From JAITVM01 sp031551135 (GTDB lineage: Bacteria > Bacillota > Clostridia > Lachnospirales > JAITVM01), in the NCBI GenBank assembly GCA_031551135.1, contig JAVBOA010000007.1:1-64000 (forward strand): a stretch of DNA of 64,000 nt, read 5' to 3'. The translations under genes were made by a program, and so were the position numbers. Numbering within the stretch: position 1 is the first letter of the stretch; the number at the start of each line of letters is the position of its first letter. This document shows positions 43,485 to 51,638 of the stretch, piece by piece. Under the pieces are notes generated by a model. The model did not search any database and had not been told where the DNA came from. It worked only from the letters and a program-made list of their open reading frames with translations.

Positions 43485-43655
43485 AAGGTGGATATTAAAT
43501 CTCTGCATAGCGGGATAAATTGCTATGTTCTTTCGCTTATAGCGGCCTAATGAGGAGCTGAGAGCGGCTCATGATTTATAGTTTATGCTCACAATTTTTT
43601 ACAAGCTTAAATATACGCCTTCATTGAAGGACTTTTAGAACGATGAAAATTCGTT
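43485..43655 (+). ncRNA. Candidate structured non-coding RNA (unclassified)
   Basis: A GC-richer island in an AT-rich gap with consecutive potential hairpins: CATAGC/GCTATG, CGCT-TAT-AGCG, ATGAG/CTCAT, CCTTCA/TGAAGG, and a final AACGA/TCGTT followed by six Ts like an intrinsic terminator. It matches no RNA family I can name. It could also be the 3' untranslated region of the upstream operon. Confidence 0.3.
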
Positions 43656-43703
43656 TTTTATTACCAAATATCAATTTTAATATGCTTGGGTGGGTTTGGG
43701 GAA

Positions 43704-43742
43704 AAAAATGAACCTCAGCGGTTACCGCTATGGTTCATTTTT
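43704..43742. terminator. Bidirectional terminator
   Basis: AAAAATGAACC pairs with GGTTCATTTTT outside, AGCGG with CCGCT inside, over a 3-base loop. T-runs lie on both strands between convergent genes. Confidence 0.9.
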
Positions 43743-43749
43743 ATTTTTT

Positions 43750-44289
43750 TTAAACTTTTTCTATACTAATATAAATTCGAGATTCATAGATATATGAATT
43801 TATTAAAATCGGATAATCAAAATTATTTTTAAATTTCATATCTATTCCGCCAAAAGAAGTTGCCGCATCCCGGTCATCTTCAACATAATAAACTTTTTTG
43901 GAATGAGGATGTCTTTCTACAATTTCGAAACCGGCCTCCAATGCGGCATTATAAATCGTGCTGCTTACTTGGCACACGCCGCCGCCGTATCCCTGAGCTT
44001 CTTTTCCCTCTATAAAAATCTTGCCTTTGGCAAAGCCACGGCGTTTAACTGTCGGCCCGACAGTTTGATTAAACGAAAAAATTTCTCCGGGATTGACTAT
44101 TGTGCCGTCTACCAATACCGAAGCTTGCGTGATATTATTTATTCTGGATTCCGTTCCGCCTTCGAAAGATGTAGAAAATTCGCTCAAAACTATCGGCTTT
44201 TTTTCTTCTGACTCAAAAGTATCCACTTTTGGCGGTACAGATACATTAGCCAAATTTAACATTAAAAAACTTAATACTAGTACCTTCAA
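43750..44289 (-). CDS. Secreted VanW domain protein
   Basis: A 179-residue exported protein: signal peptide KVLVLSFLMLNLANVS followed by a complete VanW domain (VNPGEIFSFNQTVGP, GYGGGVCQVSSTIYNAALEAGFEIVERHPHSKKV, FKNNFDYPILINS). The start is TTG 44289, eight bases after AAGGGGG; this makes the hydrophobic segment N-terminal, whereas a start 14 codons earlier would bury it. It is a paralogue of the VanW domain in the 16088-18022 protein. Its cellular role is unknown, probably in the wall. Confidence 0.85.
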   Translation of the reverse strand: MKVLVLSFLMLNLANVSVPPKVDTFESEEKKPIVLSEFSTSFEGGTESRINNITQASVLVDGTIVNPGEIFSFNQTVGPTVKRRGFAKGKIFIEGKEAQGYGGGVCQVSSTIYNAALEAGFEIVERHPHSKKVYYVEDDRDAATSFGGIDMKFKNNFDYPILINSYIYESRIYISIEKV

Positions 44290-44906
44290 AAAATTTTGCC
44301 CCCTTTTATTACTATAAATATAATTCGACAAATTTAAATTATATTAATATGATTTAATAATTTATTAATATATATTTATTTTATAAATGCATACATAATT
44401 AGTATTCATCTTATTTTTAAAAAAATACTGAGAAAAAAAAGAATTTTTTTTGATAAAATTGTAAAGTAATTATTAAAATAGTTCGATGAATTATTTGCGG
44501 CACTCAAAATATAGTTTTATATTTTGAAATGCAAAAGAAATCAATATGTAAGCGAATTATCGCAAAACAGTATAAAGTCTATATTAAAATATACATAATT
44601 TAATTTTCCCTATACAGACTTTTAGAAAAAAAAACTTTTTTAATACATTTATAGCGTGACCCGCACAGAACGTAATTAAAAAAATTATTTTGAAAATTTT
44701 GCTACGCAGAGCAAAGTTTAATAAAATTAGAAATTCAATTTTATTGTATTTTTGGTTTTTTATTGAATTACGTAATTTTCGATTTTTAAGATAAGTTTTA
44801 AAATTCTACATTTTTTGTGTTCTTTAAAAATACAGCAATCTTAAGCTCGAACGGATATTATAGCTTTAATTTGTTAAGAAAAATTTAATAATTATTAAGA
44901 AATCTA
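44290..44906. other. Long AT-rich intergenic region, no gene seen
   Basis: Over 600 bases with poly-A/T tracts and no credible reading frame, between the divergent VanW and NlpC/P60 genes. Short dyads such as AAAATATAG/TTTTATATTTT near 44506 are present, but nothing I can name. Confidence 0.4.
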
Positions 44907-44935
44907 TTGACAAATCAAACATATGCAAATATAAT
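44907..44935 (+). promoter_or_regulatory. Consensus sigma-A promoter of NlpC/P60 gene
   Basis: TTGACA and TATAAT match consensus exactly with a 17 bp spacer. The start codon lies 45 bases further, after TTTGGAGG. Confidence 0.9.
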
Positions 44936-44979
44936 ATTTTTGTAACAATTACGTAATATATTTTGGAGGTTATTATCTA

Positions 44980-46143
44980 ATGGCGTATAACAAAAATTCG
45001 ATAAAGGCTCTTTTATTATCCACTTTCATGATTGTTGGTTCCGTAAATTCCGTTTTTGCTGATAATAAAGGTGTTGTTAAAGAAGATAATTCTGCTGTAA
45101 ATGCTGAGTCTTCTGTCGATTCTACAGTTGTTAAAAATTTTAATAAAGGCGATTCTGTTAATTTATTGCAAATAGACGGTGATTTTTATAAAGTTGCTCT
45201 CGAAGGTGCAGAAAATGCTTTTATACTGGAATCTTTGGTAAATGTTGTTGAAGCTAACGCGCTTGTTATCGGTGACCACGTTAAGGTTTTTAAACTCCCT
45301 AACGACGGCAGCGAGGTTGTGGGCGAAATAGCTTACGGAGACACAGTTGTTGTCAACGGTTTGGATGGAAGTTTTTACAGAATAAAATATAATGAGTCTG
45401 ATTGCTATGTGAAATCCGAATATATCATGGGCGACATGATTTATTCTGTTCAAAAAATCGATAGTGCCGAAAATAACGGTGCAGACAAAACAAAATTCGT
45501 AACTCTTGTTTCAAAATCAGGTGGCGTCAATCTTAGAAAAGGCGCAGATATTGATTCTGAAGTAGTTTATGTTATGGAAAGAAATTCCGTTTTCGATGTT
45601 TTGGATGATTCTGACCCTAGTTGGGTAAAAGTTGCATATGACGGCGCTGAATATTTTGTACACAGAGATTGCGTTATTGTTCAAACAGGCGTTAAACCAG
45701 ACAGAAAACCTGTTGTTATCTCAAAACCTCAAGAAGAATATTACGAAGCTGTTAATGCTTCCAAAGCAGACGAAATTATTTCTTATGCTAAAAAATTCTT
45801 GGGTACTCCATATGTTTGGGGTGGTACAAACTTATCAAGAGGCGTTGACTGCTCCGGCTTTACTTATTCTGTAATGCGTGCAAACGGCATCTACTTAAAC
45901 CGTACTTCCAGAGAGCAGATTTATAATGGTTCTCGAGTTTCTAAATCAAATTTACAGAAAGGCGATTTGGTATTCTTTGATACATCCGGTTCTAACAACG
46001 GAGCTATATCGCATGTTGGGCTCTATATCGGCAATGGTCAATTTATACATTCTGCCAGCGGCAAAAAATCCGGCGTTACAATCTCAAGCCTTAGCGAATC
46101 TTACTATATAAGAACTTACGTAAGTGCTTGCAGAGTTTTATAA
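44980..46143 (+). CDS. Secreted SH3b-NlpC/P60 peptidoglycan endopeptidase
   Basis: A 387-residue wall hydrolase: signal peptide (cleavage after VFA), three SH3-like modules (about 45-90, 95-140, 165-230; GGVNLRKGADIDSEVVYVME), and a C-terminal NlpC/P60 cysteine peptidase (about 260-387). Catalytic residues are Cys291 (GVDCSGFTY), His345 (SHVGLYIG) and His357 (FIHSAS). Such enzymes cut stem peptides (gamma-D-Glu-diaminopimelate bond). The perfect promoter and site suggest high expression. It stands alone, with its own terminator. Confidence 0.95.
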   Translation: MAYNKNSIKALLLSTFMIVGSVNSVFADNKGVVKEDNSAVNAESSVDSTVVKNFNKGDSVNLLQIDGDFYKVALEGAENAFILESLVNVVEANALVIGDHVKVFKLPNDGSEVVGEIAYGDTVVVNGLDGSFYRIKYNESDCYVKSEYIMGDMIYSVQKIDSAENNGADKTKFVTLVSKSGGVNLRKGADIDSEVVYVMERNSVFDVLDDSDPSWVKVAYDGAEYFVHRDCVIVQTGVKPDRKPVVISKPQEEYYEAVNASKADEIISYAKKFLGTPYVWGGTNLSRGVDCSGFTYSVMRANGIYLNRTSREQIYNGSRVSKSNLQKGDLVFFDTSGSNNGAISHVGLYIGNGQFIHSASGKKSGVTISSLSESYYIRTYVSACRVL

Positions 46144-46156
46144 AATAATACATTTC

Positions 46157-46190
46157 GGTCAAGTTTAGATTTTTTAAACTTGGCCTTTTT
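46157..46190 (+). terminator. Terminator of NlpC/P60 gene
   Basis: GGTCAAGTTTA pairs with TAAACTTGGCC (one G-U pair), followed by five Ts. Confidence 0.85.
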
Positions 46191-46260
46191 ATTATTCTGT
46201 ACAAATTTCTGAAAATTATGCAGATTTCGTGATTTTAAAATTTTCGCGTCAAATCCCCGT

Positions 46261-46291
46261 AAAAAAACGTGAATCCTCTAAAGAATCCACG
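46261..46291 (-). terminator. Terminator of the Gly/Cys-rich gene
   Basis: On the minus strand CGTGGATTC pairs with GGATTCACG (two G-U pairs valid only on this strand), followed by seven Ts. Confidence 0.7.
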
Positions 46292-46345
46292 CTTATAAAC
46301 TGTTTTTGCCGCAATTATTTACAGCAATGCAACAATTATAAAAAT

Positions 46346-46735
46346 TTAAATTGCGTTATGAGTAAATGCAGCAATTGCGCTAACAGGAATAACTGTAATT
46401 GCGCCCATCGGACTTCTCATACTTCCATGGCAAGAACCGCATCTGTTTCCGCACATTCTGCCTCTGCCGTAGCCGCCGCCGAAGCCATAACCAAATTCAG
46501 AACCACCGTAACCGCAGCCGGATTTTCCGCCGCCGTAATTATCGCAGCAATCGCAGCTGCTTCCTACAGGACAGCTTGGCGCAGCGCCCTGACAAACTAA
46601 AAGTGTAACTTTGTCACAAGTTACATTAATCAATACGCCCGTAAAACCCGATCCCGACAAGCCGCCGCTTGTAGTGAAAATAGTAACGGTTTCACCAACA
46701 TATCTACCTAAAAATTGCAAATTTTCATTATCCAT
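46346..46735 (-). CDS. Gly/Cys-rich small protein, possible spore coat or surface protein
   Basis: A 129-residue protein. The first 55 residues (LQFLGRYVGETVTIFTTSGGLSGSGFTGVLINV) are an Sm-like/coat-type beta module; residues 60-105 are rich in Cys and Gly (PSCPVGSSCDCCDNYGGG, GFGGGYGRG, CGNRCGSCHG). Such modules occur in small clostridial proteins tied to spores, but I cannot name the family. There is no signal peptide. The ATG follows GGGGGG. The 387-base upstream gap holds a family 1 repeat and otherwise nothing recognisable. Confidence 0.65.
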   Translation of the reverse strand: MDNENLQFLGRYVGETVTIFTTSGGLSGSGFTGVLINVTCDKVTLLVCQGAAPSCPVGSSCDCCDNYGGGKSGCGYGGSEFGYGFGGGYGRGRMCGNRCGSCHGSMRSPMGAITVIPVSAIAAFTHNAI

Positions 46736-47047
46736 TTATAATTTGCCCCCCATTATCTAAAATCAATTTATTTTGTAGAAGAAATTTAAACTCATTCAAG
46801 GAAACAACTTTATCCTTACATTCGCTAGGACAAAATATCACATGTATGATATTGCGGATTATTCCTCATACTAAATTAGTATCACATTGTAATAAAATAC
46901 AAATCTTCCGCACATTTTTTTATTTTATTCAATGTACTCCGCGTGTGAAAAATCTTGTTTTGATTTAACACTAATGTATTGTATGACAAGCATTTGAAAC
47001 TTGTTACAATATATCCATGTTTCATTTTTTACCATTTCTTCTGTTTG

Positions 47048-47088
47048 ATACTATCTCCATTTTCTATTCTTTAGAGCGGAAATAGTAT
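47048..47088. repeat. Short palindromic repeat, family 1
   Basis: A 41 bp copy from ATACTATCTCC to GCGGAAATAGTAT. The inner TTCTATTCTTTA is the sequence also found at the right end of the long copies, so it links the two size classes. Confidence 0.75.
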
Positions 47089-47122
47089 CTGATATCCGTG
47101 AGGCAGGTATAACAAATTTGCA

Positions 47123-47785
47123 TTACCGGCTATTTTCCGTAATATAATTATAAAAATTCTCAAAAAGCTCATTCAAATAAAGCACTTCGGGAAGCTTATT
47201 TCTCCAATATTCAGGATTTTTCAAAATCCCTCTATTCGAAATTTCTTGTATAAAATCAAGCTCTTTTTCATTATTATACATAATATTTCTGTCTTTAAAC
47301 CAATGTGTAAAACGTGAGCCTTCAATTATTTTCCCGTTTGATACTCTGCCCAAGGATGCGCCGATTCCGCCGCCCATAATTTCGATAAACATTCCGTTTC
47401 CGATATAAACGCCGACATGACCTTTCATATAAAGTATAACGCCTTCCAAATCGGGCATATTCGATAGCGGACCTTTTTCTTGGGCATAATTAACGGCCAT
47501 TAATGTATTTCTATCCTCTTCTCTATTGTATTTAATGCCGTCGTCCTGCCACCACAAATATGATTTTACTAAGCCGTAGCAATCGCAGAGCCTTGTATTT
47601 TCTTTTACCGCCCTCAGCATATAGCTGCGCCATTTTGTATTCATTTCCGGATACCGCATAATAAGCGAATCCACAAATTCCGGCGTAGCTTTTTGGCCGT
47701 ACGCGCCCCAGCCGTAAAACCAATTTTCTTCCAAAGCGCGCATTGCGTGTTTCACCAAACCGATATTATCTTTTATTTTCCTCAC
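47123..47785 (-). CDS. NlpC/P60-type cysteine peptidase, phage-endolysin-like
   Basis: A 220-residue protein with no signal peptide. The N-terminal half contains LVKHAMRALEENWFYGWGAYG and the nucleophile motif LCDCYGLVKSYLWW; a second part has GHVGVYIGNGMFIEIMGGGIGAS, giving the Cys/His pair of NlpC/P60 peptidases. Cytoplasmic-type NlpC/P60 proteins of this layout are often phage-derived, but no phage genes adjoin. The start is awkward: AGGAGGTGA abuts the GTG at 47785 and sits eight bases before an ATA codon, so the true start is unclear. Confidence 0.75.
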   Translation of the reverse strand: MRKIKDNIGLVKHAMRALEENWFYGWGAYGQKATPEFVDSLIMRYPEMNTKWRSYMLRAVKENTRLCDCYGLVKSYLWWQDDGIKYNREEDRNTLMAVNYAQEKGPLSNMPDLEGVILYMKGHVGVYIGNGMFIEIMGGGIGASLGRVSNGKIIEGSRFTHWFKDRNIMYNNEKELDFIQEISNRGILKNPEYWRNKLPEVLYLNELFENFYNYITENSR

Positions 47786-47803
47786 CTCCTATAAAAAAGA
47801 TTT

Positions 47804-47901
47804 AAAGCCTTGGGCTTGCAGCCCAAACCCGCCTTCTTTTCTTGAAAGAAAAGAAGCAAAAGAACTTTACGCAAACCGCTATTGCGGTTTGTAAAAGCTT
47901 T
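47804..47901 (+). repeat. Three-hairpin cassette, family 3
   Basis: Consecutive palindromes TTGGGCTTGCAGCCCAA, CTTCTTTTC/GAAAAGAAG and AAACCGC/GCGGTTT. An inverted copy lies at 49820-49923 and a partial copy at 62380-62430. Confidence 0.8.
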
Positions 47902-47991
47902 AGAGATTCTAAAAATCTCTTTGTCGTTATAAAATTCAATATAATATTAATATGTTGAAAAATAAAGATAAAAGTTTCTAATTCGCGGCAC

Positions 47992-48018
47992 AAAAAAAGG
48001 ACCAGATAAACCTGATCC
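47992..48018 (-). terminator. Terminator of the rsmD-coaD operon
   Basis: On the minus strand GGATCAG pairs with CTGGTCC, followed by seven Ts, just after the stop of the coiled-coil gene. Confidence 0.85.
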
Positions 48019-48025
48019 GTGTAAA

Positions 48026-48532
48026 TTATTTCTTTACTCCACGTAATTCCATTCGGTTGCTATATAAAACATCTATAGTGCGGTTGAAAAAATCTTCTGT
48101 TGCGGCATTTTGCTTATTAATATTTTCTAGGGTTTCGCGCACAATTTCTTCGGTTTTTGCCAAAATTTCGTCGGCATAATCCATAGCGTTTAGGCGCATA
48201 TCACGAGCTGATTTTTTGCTTTCCTCAATAATATCGTTGGCTTCTTCCAATGCTTGTTTGTAAATCTCATGCTCATCAATCAGCTTCATTGCTTTATCTT
48301 CTGCTTCTTTTAAAATCTGCGTGGATTTCGCTTTTGCGTCCGAAACAACTTTATCGTGCTCAGAAATTATACGCTGAGACTGACGTATTTCATTTGGAAT
48401 ATTCAGACGTATTTCGTCAATGATATCATAGATTTTTTCTTTTTCTACTGATACTTTGCCGGAAAACGGCACAGATTTGCTGGATTCCAAAAGATCCTCA
48501 ATCATATCCAAATATTTTAAAATAGAGTCCAT
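48026..48532 (-). CDS. Coiled-coil protein, DivIVA/ATP synthase b-like
   Basis: A 168-residue, almost entirely helical protein (LKYLDMIEDLLESS; a long heptad region about 45-150 with AKSTQILKEAEDKAMKLIDEHEIYKQA). Clostridial genes of this type often follow coaD and are annotated as ATPase or cell-division initiation protein because of coiled-coil similarity. There is no catalytic motif. The start is ATG 48532 after GGAGGAG. It is the last gene of the rsmD-coaD operon; its function is unknown, possibly in division or the envelope. Confidence 0.7.
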   Translation of the reverse strand: MDSILKYLDMIEDLLESSKSVPFSGKVSVEKEKIYDIIDEIRLNIPNEIRQSQRIISEHDKVVSDAKAKSTQILKEAEDKAMKLIDEHEIYKQALEEANDIIEESKKSARDMRLNAMDYADEILAKTEEIVRETLENINKQNAATEDFFNRTIDVLYSNRMELRGVKK

Positions 48533-48611
48533 AAAAAATTCTCCTCCAAACAGGTCATGCACTTTTATGTACATGGTATTAAAGAAATTCCGCTATACAG
48601 CAAAATTTCAA

Positions 48612-49088
48612 TTAGTCTTTTACTTTATCAAGTAAAATATCTTTGATTTGATGCGGAACCATATCATCGATATTTCCGCCAAAATATGCAATTTCTTTAA
48701 CAATACTCGAAGACAAAAATAAATATTTCGTACTCGATGATATAAAAAGAGTTTCGATATCCGGATTTATACTGCGGTTTGTCAGAGCCAATTGAAATTC
48801 GAACTCAAAATCCGTTACCGCACGCAAACCTCTGATTATAAGATTAGCATTCATAATTTTTGCATAATCAATCAGCAGGCCATAAAAAGATGTTACTTCT
48901 ATATTCGGAAAATCACAGGTAATCATTTTTAATAAATTCATTCGTTCTTCAACCGAAAACAAGCAATTTTTAGACTTGTTGCTAAGAACAGAAACGTACA
49001 ATTTGTCAACCAGTTTTGATGCCCTTTCTATAATATCCAAATGTCCGTTTGTAACAGGGTCAAAACTACCCGGATAAACTGCAATCAA
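48612..49088 (-). CDS. coaD: Phosphopantetheine adenylyltransferase
   Basis: A 158-residue nucleotidyltransferase that makes dephospho-CoA from 4'-phosphopantetheine and ATP. Motifs: YPGSFDPVTNGHLDII (HxGH-like), LIIRGLRAVTDFEFEFQLAL, and the ISSSTKYLFLSSSIVKEIA (ISST) loop. The start is TTG 49088, five bases after AGGGGGGA; this gives the standard family length (about 160), whereas an upstream start adds 36 unrelated residues. It sits in one operon with rsmD, a common arrangement. Confidence 0.96.
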   Translation of the reverse strand: MIAVYPGSFDPVTNGHLDIIERASKLVDKLYVSVLSNKSKNCLFSVEERMNLLKMITCDFPNIEVTSFYGLLIDYAKIMNANLIIRGLRAVTDFEFEFQLALTNRSINPDIETLFISSSTKYLFLSSSIVKEIAYFGGNIDDMVPHQIKDILLDKVKD

Positions 49089-49140
49089 ACTATTCCCCCC
49101 TACGACATTCATTGAATGAACTCTCATCTTTTTTATTTTT

Positions 49141-49677
49141 TTATACAAATGAGTAAAACACAATTTTTGTACGTTTAAAAATTTTTTCACGATCAATTTT
49201 TAGTTCGGGTATAATCAACAAATCTTTGGCAGAATCCTGTTCCAGCATAATAAAACCGCCGTTCGTTAATAGATTCTTTTGTGCAATACAAAGAAGCAGC
49301 TCATGGGTAAACTCATTTTCATAAGGCGGATCGATGAAAATAATATCAAATTGAGTTTTCAGAGCTTTCACCGCAATAAGAGCATCGTTATTAATCACAT
49401 CCGAGCGGTCAGTAAATTTTGTTTTCAAAAGATTTTTATGTATAATCTCACATGCTTTTTTGGATTTTTCTATAAAAACCGCGTTTGCGCCCCGGCTGAT
49501 TGCCTCAATACCAATCGAACCCGAACCGCTGCATATATCCAAAAAATTTTTGCCGGTTAAATCATGCTGTATAATATTAAAAATTGTTTCTTTAATACGG
49601 TCAGTGGTCGGCCTTGTTTCCAAACCCTCTAACGTATATAAATTTGTTCCTCTCGCAATGCCGGATATTACCCTCAT
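49141..49677 (-). CDS. rsmD: 16S rRNA (guanine966-N2)-methyltransferase
   Basis: A 178-residue Rossmann-fold methyltransferase acting on 16S rRNA. SAM loop DICSGSGSIGIEAISRGA and catalytic motif FIDPPYEN are clear, as is the N-terminal MRVISGIARG and TRPTTDRIKETIFNII. AAGGA precedes the ATG. coaD follows 52 bases downstream. Confidence 0.95.
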   Translation of the reverse strand: MRVISGIARGTNLYTLEGLETRPTTDRIKETIFNIIQHDLTGKNFLDICSGSGSIGIEAISRGANAVFIEKSKKACEIIHKNLLKTKFTDRSDVINNDALIAVKALKTQFDIIFIDPPYENEFTHELLLCIAQKNLLTNGGFIMLEQDSAKDLLIIPELKIDREKIFKRTKIVFYSFV

Positions 49678-49819
49678 AATTTTTTCCTTATTAATTAAAT
49701 TAAGCTTAATTTTAGCAAGCCGCTAAACGTCTTCCTATATTTATGATATCATAATTATAACTAATCTTGAGTTTATTGTAAACAATTGAGGAAAATAATA
49801 TTTCGACGTAAATAAATCC

Positions 49820-49923
49820 GCAAAAGCTTTTACAAACCGCAAAGGCTCTTTGCTGTAAAGTTTTTTTGCTTCTTTTTTTTCAAAAAAAGAAGGCGGGTTT
49901 GGGCTGCAAGCCCAAGTCTTTTA
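49820..49923 (-). repeat. Three-hairpin cassette, family 3 (inverted copy)
   Basis: The reverse complement matches 47804-47901: GGGCTGCAAGCCC hairpin, CTTCTTTTT/AAAAAAGAAG hairpin and an AAACCGC arm with CAAAAGCTTTTA. The two copies bracket the rsmD-coaD operon in opposite orientation. Confidence 0.8.
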
Positions 49924-49924
49924 T

Positions 49925-50623
49925 TTATTTTTTGCGCTTAATCATATTTTTTTGCGGCTTTATATCAATTTCCGAAATAACTACCGAAGAAGGCGCATTT
50001 ATTATAAATTTTACAATTCCGGCTATTTCTTCGGCCAATAAAAATGAATTTTCATCATCGTTCGGCTCAAAATTCGCATTTCGGTAAAATTCCGTTTTCG
50101 TAATATCGGGATGTATTGTATGCACTTTTACGCCGTATTTTCGAACTTCCTCGAACAGAGTATTCGAAAAATGACTCAGTCCTGCTTTTGAGGCGGCGTA
50201 TGCGGCACAGCCGTGCTTAGAAACAATTTTTGCTGTAACCGAAGAAATATTTATGATTGTTCCGCTGTTTTTCTTTAATTCTCTTAACAATAAATTTGTT
50301 AAAATCATCGGAATTTCTAAATTAATTCGGCAGATTTGAGAAATTTTTTTCGGATTCAATTCCTCATGGGGTCCAAAAAATCCTACACCCGCATTATTTA
50401 CAAGCATATGAATCTCATTTTCATGTTTTATTTTATTTATATAATCCAATAATTTTTCCGTATCCAAAATATCCAATTCTTTTTTTGTAAAACTATCATC
50501 AGAATATTCTGTTTTAGAAAAATCTCGTGCGATTCCGAATACCTTAAAATTATTTTTCAAGAGGACTTTCGCAATTTCCAGCCCGATTCCCGTCGAAGCG
50601 CCTGTTACTATAGCATTTTTCAA
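49925..50623 (-). CDS. Short-chain dehydrogenase/reductase
   Basis: A 232-residue classical SDR: cofactor loop IVTGASTGIGLEIAKVL, NNAGVGFFGP, catalytic Ser in INISSVTAKI and YxxxK in CAAYAASKAGL. The substrate is unknown. The start is taken as TTG 50623 after AAAGGTGAT; the ATG at 50662 would overlap splB and adds residues absent from SDRs. It is the last gene of the splB run. Confidence 0.9.
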   Translation of the reverse strand: MKNAIVTGASTGIGLEIAKVLLKNNFKVFGIARDFSKTEYSDDSFTKKELDILDTEKLLDYINKIKHENEIHMLVNNAGVGFFGPHEELNPKKISQICRINLEIPMILTNLLLRELKKNSGTIINISSVTAKIVSKHGCAAYAASKAGLSHFSNTLFEEVRKYGVKVHTIHPDITKTEFYRNANFEPNDDENSFLLAEEIAGIVKFIINAPSSVVISEIDIKPQKNMIKRKK

Positions 50624-50633
50624 AATATCACCT

Positions 50634-51638
50634 TTAAACGAATATTTTTTTGCAATCCACAAATTCGCAGAGTTTATTATAAATAAAATCCATCATTATT
50701 TTCGAATGTTCTGCATTATACGAGCAAATATTATTTTTGCCCTCAAACGGATAATTCAAAATATAAGACTCAAACCGCTGTTTTTTCATTCGCTTTAAAT
50801 AATCTTTGTTTACCCGAAATAAACCAATACTTATATCCAGAATATCATCATTTTTTAAATCTCGGAAAATGCTCTCAATAAATTCCCCATAATGATTTTT
50901 GAAATCCTTAATATGAATTACCGGGTCAATGCAAATTCGAATTTTATAACCGGCGCGCACGGCCTTTTTCATATCCTCGATACGCAATTTAAAATCAGGT
51001 GTTTTATGCTCAAAATTATGAGCGATATATTCCGGCGATATTGTCCACGCAAAAATTACGTTCGGAACATAGCTCATATCTTCCAGCAGATGAAAATTTG
51101 AGGATTTTGTGCGGATTTCGATTTTTAGATTCGCATGTGTTTTTGCGAACTCAATCCATTTTCTTGTAAGCGGAAATATTTTTTCGAAAGCCAAAATATC
51201 CGTATCATAAGAAACGCATAAATAAACGGATTCTTTTTTCAGAATTTCCGAAAGCTCGGCGAAAACATCCTCGATATTCACAAAAAACACGATATTGGCG
51301 GAATGGTACATCCCCTGCAAATAACAATATTCGCAATCATAAACGCAGTTCATCAGCATTGAAGTATAAAAAAAGTTTTCGTTCCCGAAATCTTCACAGA
51401 CCTCCGCGCCTTTATAAATCGAATTTTCCCGCCTTTTTGCCAAAATAAGCTTCTGGCTCTTTTTTTGATAATAAAAAGATTGTCCTCTGGAAAAAACCTC
51501 AAGATAATTATCGATTAGCAGTATTTCGGATTTTTCGAATTTTTTCAAAATTTCCTTTGTATTTTCATGTTCTAAAATATCTTTTTCGATATAAATATGC
51601 GAAAAAAAATTATTGTAGCAATTTATTTTTGATTTCAT
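50634..51638 (-). CDS. splB: Spore photoproduct lyase (radical SAM)
   Basis: A 334-residue radical SAM enzyme that repairs the UV-induced thymine dimer (spore photoproduct) during germination. The cluster motif is CVYDCEYCYLQG; other landmarks are FFYTSMLMN, VSYDTDILAFE, EIRTKSSN, and the C-terminal ICSYNAEHSKIMM containing the H-donor Cys expected for SPL. Its presence implies endospore formation. Its start lies within the end of the nucleosidase gene (29 base overlap). Confidence 0.93.
   Translation of the reverse strand: MKSKINCYNNFFSHIYIEKDILEHENTKEILKKFEKSEILLIDNYLEVFSRGQSFYYQKKSQKLILAKRRENSIYKGAEVCEDFGNENFFYTSMLMNCVYDCEYCYLQGMYHSANIVFFVNIEDVFAELSEILKKESVYLCVSYDTDILAFEKIFPLTRKWIEFAKTHANLKIEIRTKSSNFHLLEDMSYVPNVIFAWTISPEYIAHNFEHKTPDFKLRIEDMKKAVRAGYKIRICIDPVIHIKDFKNHYGEFIESIFRDLKNDDILDISIGLFRVNKDYLKRMKKQRFESYILNYPFEGKNNICSYNAEHSKIMMDFIYNKLCEFVDCKKIFV

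Noticed and set aside
43540..43580. Hammerhead ribozyme-like CTAATGAG
   Set aside because: The core requires CTGATGAG and a GAAA partner; both are missing, so it stays an unclassified hairpin region.
47802..47993. Open frame of about 63 codons on the minus strand
   Set aside because: It lies over the three-hairpin repeat cassette, has no ribosome-binding site and is low-complexity; non-coding repeat explains it.
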